Of a stretch of DNA of 64,000 nucleotides, positions 41,322-49,798 are shown piece after piece. This stretch comes from Palsa-1392 sp963819975 (GTDB lineage Bacteria > Verrucomicrobiota > Verrucomicrobiia > Chthoniobacterales > UBA10450). The notes below the pieces were generated by a model. That model was not told the DNA's origin. It did not search any database and saw only the letters and a program-made list of their open reading frames with translations. The stretch spans positions 62,001-126,000 of the forward strand of contig CAWFYE010000001.1 of NCBI GenBank assembly GCA_963819975.1. The letters are read 5' to 3'. The position numbers were made by a program, and so were the translations under genes. Each line of letters starts with the position of its first letter. Positions within the stretch are counted from its first letter, which is position 1.

Positions 41322-42886
41322 GCAGCTGCTTCCTCCATTGCCATCGGCGTCGGGAGACCCGGCGCGGACATGCCCAGGTCTTCAAGCAAAAGGCGCGAGC
41401 TGATGCGAGCCGATTCAAAAATCACCGGCAACCCGCTCCCGGGATGTGTCCCACCGCCGACCAGATAAACGCCGTCGACATCTTCGAAACGGTTATGCGG
41501 CCGGAGATGGAGAAGCTGCCGGAGATTGTGGGCAAGGTTAAAGGTCGCGCCACGATGAATCTCGTACTGCTTCTCCCAGTCATCAGGAGTGAGAAGACGT
41601 TCGAAGCGAATCCGCTTCTCAAGATTGGTGAAGCCGGCCTGGGCCGCCTTTTGCAAAGCGAGGGCGCGGTAACGCTCCCGTTCGCGCGACCAATCGACAT
41701 TCGAATGCTGGTGGGTGACCGGAGCGAGAAAATAGATCGTGCTCATGCCCGCAGGAGCGAGGGTCGAATCTGTGACCGAGGCATTCTGAACATAGAACGA
41801 CGGATCCTCCGAAAGGATGTGCCGGTTTTCGATTTCATCCAGGTTCCGCGCGTAATCGGCCGAGATATGAATGTTGTGGTGCGGCAGGTCGTAACGGCCC
41901 TCGATTCCGAGATAGAGCATGAAGGTCGAACAGGAGAATTTCTTCTTCGCGATCCGGCGCGCGTTCCAGCGTCGCAGCTTTTCATCAGGCAAAAGCCGCG
42001 CCATGGCCCGGGCAAAATCGGCATTGAGCACGATCGCGTCCGCTCGATAAATTCCTGCTCGAGTGCGGACGCCCGTGGCGCGCCGCCCCTCGAGCAGGAT
42101 TTCTTCGACCGGTTCATCGAGCTGAATTTCCACTCCCATCCGCCGCGCCACCCGGGCGAGAGCGGTCATAACCGCTCCGCAGCCGCCGATCGGATGGAAG
42201 ACTCCGTATTCGTATTCGAGAAAGGAAAGAATCGAGAAAAGGCTCGGACAGCGGAAGGGCGACATGCCGAGGTATTTTGACTGGAAGGAAAAGGCGAGCC
42301 GGATCCGTTCGTCGGAAAAGAATCGGCGCAGATAACTGTCGATCGATTGATGGGGCCGAAGCATGGGGAGCAACTTGAGGAGACGAGGCGCGAGGATGTC
42401 TTTCCAACTGGAAAACGAACTCTCGAGACATGGCTGCATGAGCGCTAGCTTGCGCCGATTGTCGTCGAGGAAACGGCCGAATCCCGGGACGTCGTTAGGC
42501 GCGAGAGCAGCGATTTGCCGCTCCATCTCCGCGCGATCCGGAGTGCAATCGATCTGGCCGCCGGCACCGAAAGTGAGGCGGTATTGTGGATCGAGCCGCA
42601 CCATTTCCACCTCCGCCTGGAGCGACGTGCCGGCCGTACGCAGGATTTCGTCGAGGATCCGTGGATAAAGAAAGAAAGTTGGACCGAGATCGAATTTGAA
42701 ACCCTGCGTTTCGATCGTGGAGGTGCGGCCGCCGATGATCGGGAGTCGCTCCAGAATTCGCACTCGCAGACCGGCGGCCGCAAGCAGAATCGAGGCGGCG
42801 AGGCCGCCCGGACCGGCACCGACGATGACGACTTCGCGAGTGGAGCCTGGGCGAGCAGAGGGCGCAGTTGGTAATTTGAGCTGCAT
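41318..42886 (-). CDS. carotenoid desaturase (CrtI/CrtN family), first copy
   Basis: This 522-residue protein shows VVIVGAGPGGLAASILLAAA, ERLPIIGGRTSTIETQGFKF then DLGPTF, and near the end VYLVGGGTHPGSGLPVIFES, as in CrtI and CrtN. It is probably the first gene of the five-gene minus-strand operon. Organisms with this operon usually produce the C30 substrate (squalene or dehydrosqualene) with enzymes encoded elsewhere; no synthase is in this window. Confidence 0.88.
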   Translation of the reverse strand: MQLKLPTAPSARPGSTREVVIVGAGPGGLAASILLAAAGLRVRILERLPIIGGRTSTIETQGFKFDLGPTFFLYPRILDEILRTAGTSLQAEVEMVRLDPQYRLTFGAGGQIDCTPDRAEMERQIAALAPNDVPGFGRFLDDNRRKLALMQPCLESSFSSWKDILAPRLLKLLPMLRPHQSIDSYLRRFFSDERIRLAFSFQSKYLGMSPFRCPSLFSILSFLEYEYGVFHPIGGCGAVMTALARVARRMGVEIQLDEPVEEILLEGRRATGVRTRAGIYRADAIVLNADFARAMARLLPDEKLRRWNARRIAKKKFSCSTFMLYLGIEGRYDLPHHNIHISADYARNLDEIENRHILSEDPSFYVQNASVTDSTLAPAGMSTIYFLAPVTHQHSNVDWSRERERYRALALQKAAQAGFTNLEKRIRFERLLTPDDWEKQYEIHRGATFNLAHNLRQLLHLRPHNRFEDVDGVYLVGGGTHPGSGLPVIFESARISSRLLLEDLGMSAPGLPTPMAMEEAAA

Positions 42887-42961
42887 CGAGCAGTTCTCCG
42901 TTCGGCTTCGCGAAACGGATTCATCTCTTTGCAGCAGCGCGCTCTGGAACGCGCCGTGCGA

Positions 42962-43045
42962 CTAAGGCGGGTCGCTGGTCCCGTGCTCCCGGTCGGCGAA
43001 GCGCTCGACGAGGGCGACGTCTTCGCGATTGACCCAGACTCCCAT
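42962..43045 (-). CDS. very short ORF upstream of the carotenoid operon
   Basis: A 27-residue frame, MGVWVNREDVALVERFADRE followed by HGTSDPP and TAG, looks protein-like in composition and lies in the 233-bp gap before the carotenoid operon. It may be a leader peptide or a fragment; there is no independent support. The rest of the gap holds no visible promoter consensus. Confidence 0.2.
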   Translation of the reverse strand: MGVWVNREDVALVERFADREHGTSDPP

Positions 43046-43119
43046 GTCGGGATCGAGGCATCGCGGCTAAGGCGAGCCAAAGCCGTGCGCGATCGTGCGC
43101 CTAAAGGACAAAACTGGCG

Positions 43120-44091
43120 TCAACCCTTCCTTTTCGGCCGCAGATAAAGAATACCGCTATTGAAGTCAAAGACGGCACCGTGCATGCCGAGATATTCCGC
43201 GCCGAGCAGACCCACGGCCGGGGTCTTTCCGTCGCCTCCTAGTATTTCGGAGTCGAGGCTGGCGATGGTGACGCTCGCATTCCTGATCGTGAAATCGCCC
43301 ACCTTCAATTCCGGAAACTGACTCACCTGGATGCGACGCGCCTTCGTCCCAAAGCCCTGTGCGTAGGCGCTTGTGTTGTAACCGCCGAGGCGGGCTTGCC
43401 GCGCAAATTTCTCATCGAGAACGGTGAGAAAGGCGCCCGTATCCACAACCAATCGGCAGGGCGTTCCATTGATCACCGCGGAGACATGGAGATGACCGCG
43501 CAAGAACGAGAGCTCAACCGGAGTGTATCCTTGTTTCGTTAGGAGAGACCGAATCCCGGCGGAAATGCTTCTTGTCTGCCCCCGCGGATTGACCAGCAGA
43601 AGGTGATTAGAAATATCAAGGATGGCGCCATACTTGAGCATCTCGCCGAGACCGAAGAGGCCATCGGTCGTGCCATAGGCGCGATAGAGTCCGCCGCCGC
43701 CGGGATCGGAAATGACCACCGCCTGCACATTCATGAGGGTGCAATTCCCCATCGCGAGCTGATGAATTTTGGTGCGCCCGATCCTTTCCTTCCCTTTTCC
43801 GAAAGCGCCGCGGACCTCGACATCGGTCTCTTCGCGAGTCAGCTTGAATTTTTTCATGACGGCTTGGAAGACGACCGCGCTTGGTGAGCCGGTATCGATC
43901 GTCAGATCGCCGGGCGTGCCGTTGGCAATGACCGGGAGCCGATAACTATTTTGCTGTTGGATGAACTGAGCGCCGGCATACCCGTGCGCGACGACGTATT
44001 GGTCGAGCGCGCTGAGGGCAACTGCGCCGGGCGCGGTCTTGCAGGCGAGAAAGGCGGTAAAGAGAACGGGAAGAAGGATGAATTTTCGCAC
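43120..44091 (-). CDS. secreted retropepsin-like aspartyl protease with two domains
   Basis: This 323-residue protein has a signal peptide (MRKFILLPVLFTAFLACKTAPG; possibly lipoprotein, LACK). It carries two aspartyl-protease domains, each with the active-site Asp: LTIDTGSPSAVVF (about residue 66) and LVVDTGAFLTVLD (about 225). Ends GLLGAEYLGMHGAVFDFNSG with the hydrophobic Ile/Leu-Gly that follows the flap. A single chain with two retropepsin-like halves can form its own active site. Function likely in periplasmic protein turnover. Confidence 0.85.
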   Translation of the reverse strand: MRKFILLPVLFTAFLACKTAPGAVALSALDQYVVAHGYAGAQFIQQQNSYRLPVIANGTPGDLTIDTGSPSAVVFQAVMKKFKLTREETDVEVRGAFGKGKERIGRTKIHQLAMGNCTLMNVQAVVISDPGGGGLYRAYGTTDGLFGLGEMLKYGAILDISNHLLLVNPRGQTRSISAGIRSLLTKQGYTPVELSFLRGHLHVSAVINGTPCRLVVDTGAFLTVLDEKFARQARLGGYNTSAYAQGFGTKARRIQVSQFPELKVGDFTIRNASVTIASLDSEILGGDGKTPAVGLLGAEYLGMHGAVFDFNSGILYLRPKRKG

Positions 44092-44181
44092 GAGAGGGAG
44101 GAATAAGCGGAGCGCCGAAGTCAGTCAACCTCACCCGAATGACAGCTTCGTTTCCGAAGCCGGCCACACTATGATCGCCCG

Positions 44182-44982
44182 ATGAAAGAGCACCATTTCC
44201 TGCGCGGGGCCCGCGTTTACCTTTCCGGTCCGATGGATTTCGTCGCCTCGCGGGCAGATGAAAAGAAGCTCGGCTGGCGCAACCGGATCGGTGATTTCCT
44301 TCGCGCGCACGGGGCGATTGTTTTCGATCCCTGGTTCAAACCGGGTGTGCGCGGCGCCAAGCAGTACGGCCTGGAAGACATCAACACGATCGATGTGCGC
44401 GGGGAGTGGACCTTCGAGCAAGGTCAGGCCGGTGTCGTGAAACGCTCGCGTTGCGCCGAAAAATTCTGGGAAACCCTCCACATCGATCTGCGGATGGTGG
44501 ACACGAGTGATTTCACGATCGCTTTCGTCCCAACAAATATTTACAGCGTCGGTACCGTCCACGAAATCGTCCTCTCCCGCCTGCAATGGAAGCCGGTCCT
44601 TTTCGTTAGTCCACCGGTCACCTTTCCCGCGCTCGATCTCTTGCGCGCGCATCTCGAGCAGCAGAAAGATCTGCACGCCTTGCAACTGCTCGACCGGCTG
44701 ACTTCCGAAGTCCCAATCAAACCAAATCCCAACGGCATCCCAAGTCTTTGGTACTTGCCGTTGGTCGGGAGTGGGAATTTTTTCGATGGTTTCGGGTTTG
44801 CGGCGTATCGTGAAAAATTCGACTGGCCGGACATCCCGATGGACGCGCGCGAGAAGGAGCAGCCGCCGGAAAACCCGCTCCTGCCTTTTCTCGAAAAGCT
44901 CACTCATGAGCTGCCGCAGCGCTGGGACAATCGCCTGAAAAAGTATGTGCCTAACGACGACTGGCTGCTCTGGGAACTGTAG
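44182..44982 (+). CDS. nucleoside 2-deoxyribosyltransferase-like protein
   Basis: This 266-residue protein reads ARVYLSGPMDF (as in NDT-like proteins), then a helix pair, IAFVPTNIYSVGTVHEIVLS (the SxGTxxEI block that binds the ribose phosphate and has the catalytic Glu), and a long C-terminal part (DWPDIPMDAREKEQPPENPL). True NDTs are about 150 residues, so the extra 100 are an unassigned extension. Related proteins are frequent in phages and in nucleotide-linked immunity, but no such neighbours are visible. Confidence 0.7.
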   Translation: MKEHHFLRGARVYLSGPMDFVASRADEKKLGWRNRIGDFLRAHGAIVFDPWFKPGVRGAKQYGLEDINTIDVRGEWTFEQGQAGVVKRSRCAEKFWETLHIDLRMVDTSDFTIAFVPTNIYSVGTVHEIVLSRLQWKPVLFVSPPVTFPALDLLRAHLEQQKDLHALQLLDRLTSEVPIKPNPNGIPSLWYLPLVGSGNFFDGFGFAAYREKFDWPDIPMDAREKEQPPENPLLPFLEKLTHELPQRWDNRLKKYVPNDDWLLWEL

Positions 44983-45054
44983 CCGAGGGAGTTGACCCGG
45001 CCGGTGAGGGCTGCCGCAGTTTAGACCGGCCGAGGGCACCGCCCCGACTCCAAT

Positions 45055-46224
45055 ATGCAACGCTACGATGTGATCGTGATTGGCGGCGGTGCCGCCGGGC
45101 TGATGTGCGCCTTCACCGCCGGGCGGCGCGGCAGGCGCGTCGCGCTCCTCGAATGCAACGCCCGAGTCGGTCTCAAGATCGCGATCTCGGGTGGCGGGCG
45201 TTGCAACTTCACCAATATCCACTCCGCGCCGGAAAATTATCTTTCCAACAACCCGCGCTTTTGCGCCTCGGCCCTCGCGCGCTATCAGCCGCAGGATTTC
45301 ATCGCGCTGGTGGAGAAACACCGCATCGCGTATCACGAGAAAAAACTCGGACAATTGTTCTGCGATTCCAGTTCCCGCCAGATCATCGAGATGCTGCTCG
45401 CCGAATGCGCCATCGCGGAAGTCGCGATCCAATGCGGCAGTCGGGTCGAGTCGGTTGAAAAGCGGGAGCGATTTTCAATAGGCACGAATCGCGGCGAAAT
45501 GGAATGCGACTCGCTCGTCATCGCCACCGGCGGTCTTTCACTCCCGCGGCTGGGCGCTTCCGATTTCGGTTATCGGATCGCGGAACAGTTTGGGATCAAG
45601 TTGACTGGGACACGCCCGGGCTTGGTTCCCCTCACCTTCCCCGAGGAAGAGAGGGCAATCTTCGCGCCGCTGAGCGGCGTTTCGCTCCCAGTCGTGGCGC
45701 ACGCCAAGGGCGCTTCCTTCCCGGAGGCAATGCTGATCACGCATCGCGGCTTGAGCGGTCCCGCCATCCTGCAGGTTTCTTCCTACTGGCGCGAGCCCGA
45801 GGACGTGACCCTCGATCTCTTGCCGCAGCATCCCGGTGCGGACTGGCTTCTCGCGAAGCGCGACACAAAAATTACCGTTGCTGATCTGCTCGCGCGGGAA
45901 TGGCCGGGGCGTTTTGCCGCGGCCTGGTGTGCTCGTAATGCACCGCCAAAAGCGCTGCCGCAGACGCGCAGGGCTGAGCTCGAGCAGGTCGCGCAGCTCG
46001 TTCACCGGTGGCCGGTACGGCCAGAAGGGACGGAAGGTTATCCCAAGGCCGAGGTCACGGTCGGGGGCGTCGAAACCGGCGAGTTGTCTTCGAAAACGAT
46101 GGAGACGCGCCGCGTGCCCGGACTCTATTTCATCGGCGAAGTGGCGGACGTGACCGGCTGGCTGGGTGGCTACAATTTCCAATGGGCCTGGGCGAGCGGG
46201 CACGCCGCGGGTGAAGTCGCCTAA
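45055..46224 (+). CDS. HI0933/YhiN-family flavoprotein
   Basis: This 389-residue FAD protein has VIVIGGGAAGLMCAFTAGRR at the N-terminus and GLKIAISGGGRCNFTN, the family signature, near residues 40-56, and ends with VGGVETGELSSKTMETRRVP and GEVADVTGWLGGYNFQWAWA. Members are annotated as aminoacetone oxidase family or NAD(P)/FAD-dependent oxidoreductases; the true reaction is unproven. The TAA stop is part of a GCCTAACGA copy at 46219-46227. Confidence 0.92.
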   Translation: MQRYDVIVIGGGAAGLMCAFTAGRRGRRVALLECNARVGLKIAISGGGRCNFTNIHSAPENYLSNNPRFCASALARYQPQDFIALVEKHRIAYHEKKLGQLFCDSSSRQIIEMLLAECAIAEVAIQCGSRVESVEKRERFSIGTNRGEMECDSLVIATGGLSLPRLGASDFGYRIAEQFGIKLTGTRPGLVPLTFPEEERAIFAPLSGVSLPVVAHAKGASFPEAMLITHRGLSGPAILQVSSYWREPEDVTLDLLPQHPGADWLLAKRDTKITVADLLAREWPGRFAAAWCARNAPPKALPQTRRAELEQVAQLVHRWPVRPEGTEGYPKAEVTVGGVETGELSSKTMETRRVPGLYFIGEVADVTGWLGGYNFQWAWASGHAAGEVA

Positions 46225-47123
46225 CGAACGGGTTTACCGACCGAGCGAGCGTGTTCCGCCGGTTGAATTTGGCGTCCGTGCCGCCGGGCGTAGACCTGGG
46301 TGAACTCCGCGCCGAAAAAGCAGATCAACGCTGAATAATATATCCAGACAAGGAGGACGGCGAAGGAACCAGCGGCGCCGAAAGCGCTGCCGAGGGCGGT
46401 GTGACCGAGATAAATGCTGATGAGATATTTCCCGCCGTTGAAAAGGAGCGAGGTCACAAACGCGCCGATCCAGACGTCGCGCCACTCGATCTGAACGTCG
46501 GGCAAAAACTTGTAAACCATCGCGAAGAGGAGAGCGACGATGAAGAAGGAGATGACAATGTTGCCCGTCTGCCAGAGAGCGGGCACGGAAGGCATCCAGT
46601 TCGTCAGGTAATCCTGCACCGCGCTCAGCGCGGCGCTGAGGACAAGCGAGACGAGGAGGAGAAAACCGACCCCGAGAGCGATCGAAAAGGAACGGAGGCG
46701 ATCGAGCGCGAGGTCGAGGATGACACCGCGACGCACTACTGATCTGACCCCCCAGATTTGGTTGAGAGCGGACTGTAACTCGGCAAAGACGACCGAGGAC
46801 CCGAGGATAAGAGTGACGATCCCGACGCTGATCGCGAATGCGCCCTGGCCGAGGCCAGCCGTCGATTCGAGGACCTGGCGAATCGCGCCCGCTCCCTGTT
46901 CTCCGATAAGTCGTTGCAATTCGGTCGCGACTTGGTTGACCGCCCTTTCGCGCGCGAAAAACAAACTCGCCGCCCCGACCGCAATAACGAGGATGGGGGC
47001 GAGGGAAAAGATGGTGTAAAAAGCGAGCGCGGCGGCGAGGCGAAAGATGTTGTCGTTCCACCATTCGATCCCGGTGTTCTTCAAGACGACGAGAGCCTCG
47101 CGCAGTTTGTTTTCGCCTTTCAT
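46221..47123 (-). CDS. YihY/BrkB-family membrane protein
   Basis: This 300-residue protein has six hydrophobic segments (for instance LAAALAFYTIFSLAPILVIA, LILGSSVVFAELQSALNQIW, YYSALICFFGAEFTQVYARR). The WNDNIFRLAAALAFYTIFSL start and the ending GAEFTQVYA are the YihY/RNase BN-like signature. The family is probably a transporter; it was once called ribonuclease BN in error. It converges on the flavoprotein gene; the stop codons overlap. Confidence 0.9.
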   Translation of the reverse strand: MKGENKLREALVVLKNTGIEWWNDNIFRLAAALAFYTIFSLAPILVIAVGAASLFFARERAVNQVATELQRLIGEQGAGAIRQVLESTAGLGQGAFAISVGIVTLILGSSVVFAELQSALNQIWGVRSVVRRGVILDLALDRLRSFSIALGVGFLLLVSLVLSAALSAVQDYLTNWMPSVPALWQTGNIVISFFIVALLFAMVYKFLPDVQIEWRDVWIGAFVTSLLFNGGKYLISIYLGHTALGSAFGAAGSFAVLLVWIYYSALICFFGAEFTQVYARRHGRQIQPAEHARSVGKPVR

Positions 47124-47256
47124 CTTTCTACTTTATCGCGGCCGGAGGCGGCAGACGCTCTCCTTTTTCCAAATTATTGCCTAACGAGGGGATTGTCGTG
47201 ACGCCGTTACTACAGGTTGTCATCGCGTCCGGCCGGGCGCATGATCGAAAGACGCG

Positions 47257-47955
47257 ATGAAGACTTGGATCGGCACCTCGGGCTTTCAATATACGGAGTG
47301 GAAAGGAACCTTTTATCCGGAGGATTTGCCGACGGGCAAGATGCTCCCCTATTTCGCGGAGCGTCTTTCGACCACGGAGATCAACTATACTTTTCATCGC
47401 ATCCCCTCTCCAAAGACGATTGACAACTGGCTGGCCCAGACACCGGAACATTTTCGTTTCGCGCTCAAGGCGCCACAGAAAATCACTCACTTCGCGAAGC
47501 TGCGCGATTGCCAGGACACGATCGCCTACTTCTATCGGGTGGTTTCCGCGCTGGGCGATCGGCTTGGGCCGGTGCTGTTCCAACTACCGCCCAATTTCAA
47601 AAAAAACACGGACGTGTTGAGCGCATTTTTGCGCGAATTGCCAGCGATGCGGGCGGCTTTCGAGTTCCGGCACGAGTCCTGGCTTGACGAGGAAACTTTC
47701 GCGCTCCTCAAGTCGCGCAACATCGCGCTTTGCCTCGCTGACACGGAGAAGATGTCCGCGCCGACGGCGGTGACCGCGGATTACGGTTATCTCCGACTGC
47801 GGCGCGAAGATTACACAGCGGCGGACGTCGAGCGCTGGGCCGAGTTCGTCAGGAAACAATCCGCTTTGTGGAAAGAGACGTTCGTCTACTTCAAGCATGA
47901 AGAGAGCGGCGTCGGCCCCAGACTCGCCACCCAGTTGGTCGAATTGCTGCGCTAA
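47257..47955 (+). CDS. DUF72 family protein
   Basis: This 232-residue TIM-barrel-like protein of unknown function starts with TWIGTSGFQYTEWKGTFYP, then TEINYTFHRIPSPKTIDNWL and LGPVLFQLPPNFKK, all DUF72 hallmarks, and ends YVYFKHEESGVGP. DUF72 proteins are very widespread; the substrate is unknown. It is followed by yggS after 6 nt and by rdgB, a plausible operon. Confidence 0.93.
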   Translation: MKTWIGTSGFQYTEWKGTFYPEDLPTGKMLPYFAERLSTTEINYTFHRIPSPKTIDNWLAQTPEHFRFALKAPQKITHFAKLRDCQDTIAYFYRVVSALGDRLGPVLFQLPPNFKKNTDVLSAFLRELPAMRAAFEFRHESWLDEETFALLKSRNIALCLADTEKMSAPTAVTADYGYLRLRREDYTAADVERWAEFVRKQSALWKETFVYFKHEESGVGPRLATQLVELLR

Positions 47956-47961
47956 AAACAA

Positions 47962-48660
47962 ATGCAAGATATCGCGCACAATCTCGCCCGCGTGCAGGAA
48001 CGAATCGCGGAAGCCGTAAGAAAGAGCGGACGCGACCCCGTTGACATTGAGTTGGTCGCGATTTCAAAGACGCATCCGGCCGAGAAAGTGCAATTAGCCT
48101 GCGAAGCGGGCCAGACGCTTTTTGGCGAAAGCCGCGTGCAGGAAGCACGAGCGAAGATACCGCTCCTCCCCGCGCGCCTGCGCTGGCATTTCGTCGGGCA
48201 CCTGCAGAAGAACAAGATCCGCCACGCCCTTCCGCTCTTCGAAATGTTTCACGGGGTCGATTCCTTAGCACTCGCTCAGGAGATGGAACGCATCGCGGAC
48301 GAGGATGGAAGGCAAGCGCGCGTTTTGCTCGAGGTGAACGTGGCGGGCGAAGCGAGCAAACATGGTTTTTCGCCGGAGGCCGTGCGGCGCGACCTGGAAG
48401 CGATCCTGTCGTTAGGCCGATTGACGGTGGAAGGCCTGATGACGATTCCACCGTTCGCGCCGGAAGCGGAAGCGTCGCGCCGTTATTTTGTGGCCTTGCG
48501 GGAATTGCGCGATCAACTGGAAGGGGATTTGAGCATCGGCCTGCCGCGGCTTTCGATGGGAATGAGCGGTGATTACGCGATCGCGATCGAGGAAGGAGCG
48601 ACTCTGGTGCGGGTGGGGACGGCGATTTTCGGCGAACGTTCGCACCGCAAGCAGGAGTAA
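47962..48660 (+). CDS. yggS: pyridoxal-phosphate homeostasis protein
   Basis: This 232-residue PLP-binding protein of the alanine-racemase-like fold buffers free PLP. The motif around the PLP lysine is VAISKTHPAEKVQLACEAG, followed by FGESRVQEARAKIP, LRWHFVGHLQKNKIR and GLMTIPPFAPE, and LSMGMSGDYAIAIEEGATLV with VRVGTAIFGERS for the phosphate. The TCGTTAGGC at 48409 in the frame encodes Ser-Leu-Gly in the surface helix before LTVEGL. Confidence 0.95.
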   Translation: MQDIAHNLARVQERIAEAVRKSGRDPVDIELVAISKTHPAEKVQLACEAGQTLFGESRVQEARAKIPLLPARLRWHFVGHLQKNKIRHALPLFEMFHGVDSLALAQEMERIADEDGRQARVLLEVNVAGEASKHGFSPEAVRRDLEAILSLGRLTVEGLMTIPPFAPEAEASRRYFVALRELRDQLEGDLSIGLPRLSMGMSGDYAIAIEEGATLVRVGTAIFGERSHRKQE

Positions 48661-48692
48661 GACGAATCGCGAGCCTCCGCGGGATCTGCCAA

Positions 48693-49298
48693 ATGCACCA
48701 GTTTTTGCTTGCCTCGCGCAACGTCCATAAAACGCGCGAACTGGCCCAGATCCTGGGTCCGGATTTCGCGCTGGAAGATTTGCGCAATCATCCTGAGATC
48801 GGCGAGGTGGTCGAGGATGGCGCGACCTTTCTCGAAAATGCGCTGCTCAAGGCAGTGACGATCTCACAACAAATCCCGGACCTGGTGGTGGCGGATGATT
48901 CGGGACTGGAGGTCGATGCGTTAGGCGGAGCACCCGGGATTTATTCGGCGCGCTACGCGGGTGAGGACGCGACGGACGAAACAAACCGCCGCAAGCTGCT
49001 CGCAGAACTCGATCGCCTCGCGGACGATTCGTCGCGAGCGGCGCGCTTTCGCTGCGTTCTCGTCCTGGCCGAAAGAGGCCGCGTGCGCGCGAGTTTCGAT
49101 GGCGTGGTCGCCGGTCAAATTCTGCACGCCGAGCGCGGCGAGGGTGGATTTGGATACGATCCGTTATTCCAACCCGATGGATTCGAGAAGAGTTTTTCCG
49201 AACTTTCGGCTGTGGAGAAAAACGCGATCAGCCATCGGGCGGTGGCCGCGGCGCAGTTGCGGAGTTTTCTAGAAAGCCCTGACGAATCGCCGCGCTAA
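48693..49298 (+). CDS. rdgB: XTP/dITP diphosphohydrolase
   Basis: This 201-residue house-cleaning enzyme removes ITP and XTP. Sequence marks: LLASRNVHKTRELAQIL (substrate-binding ASxNxxKxxEL), VVADDSGLEVDALGGAPGIY with SARYAG, EGGFGYDPLFQPDG and SELSAVEKNAISHR. It lies after yggS and shares its stop codon region with the convergent exbD gene (overlap of 4 nt). Confidence 0.96.
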   Translation: MHQFLLASRNVHKTRELAQILGPDFALEDLRNHPEIGEVVEDGATFLENALLKAVTISQQIPDLVVADDSGLEVDALGGAPGIYSARYAGEDATDETNRRKLLAELDRLADDSSRAARFRCVLVLAERGRVRASFDGVVAGQILHAERGEGGFGYDPLFQPDGFEKSFSELSAVEKNAISHRAVAAAQLRSFLESPDESPR

Positions 49299-49783
49299 GG
49301 TGAGGGCGGCGGAGGCGGAGGAGGGGGAGGTGCGCCGCCGGGAGCGCCGGCACCCCCACCGGTTCCGGCCTTCACCTTGATCTCGTAGCCCACCTTGTCG
49401 ATGTGGGCCGAGCGAACGCGGTCGAGCAGCTTTATGACGTCGCCGTGGAGCGCTTCCTTGTCGCCGCTGATGAAAACCTTCGTGTCGTGATTTGCCTGGT
49501 AGAGCTTGAGCAGCCGAGGCATGACGTCGCCATCGGGTACGACTTCCTGATCGAAATGTACAAGACCGTCGGCATCGACCCGGAGGCTGATGTAATCCTT
49601 CTGGCCGGGCGGGGTGGGCTGCGCGACCGCTTTCGATGAAGGCAGATTGACGCGGATACCTTTCATATGGACCTGACTCAGGCTCACCATCATGAAGCTG
49701 GCGAGGAGGAAGAACATAATGTCGATCAAGGGAATAATCTCGATCCGGGCTTTTTTATGCGGAAGTGGCGAGGAGAGTCTCAT
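49295..49783 (-). CDS. exbD: ExbD/TolR-family protein with Pro/Gly tail
   Basis: This 162-residue protein has one TM (KKARIEIIPLIDIMFFLLAS with the essential Asp in PLIDIMFFLL) and a periplasmic domain, matching ExbD/TolR. It ends in a long proline and glycine tail (GGGAGAPGGAPPPPPPPPPS) not found in the second paralogue. Fourth gene of the exbB-exbD-tonB-exbD operon. Couples the proton gradient to TonB-dependent uptake or Tol-Pal function. Confidence 0.9.
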   Translation of the reverse strand: MRLSSPLPHKKARIEIIPLIDIMFFLLASFMMVSLSQVHMKGIRVNLPSSKAVAQPTPPGQKDYISLRVDADGLVHFDQEVVPDGDVMPRLLKLYQANHDTKVFISGDKEALHGDVIKLLDRVRSAHIDKVGYEIKVKAGTGGGAGAPGGAPPPPPPPPPSP

Positions 49784-49798
49784 GCGTAATTCGTGGGA

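Noticed and set aside
42445..43080. 211-codon minus ORF overlapping the first carotenoid desaturase
   Set aside because: Ser/Arg-rich out-of-frame reading of the desaturase gene.
44131..45432. 433-codon minus ORF
   Set aside because: Overlaps two good + genes in antisense; composition is a shadow type.
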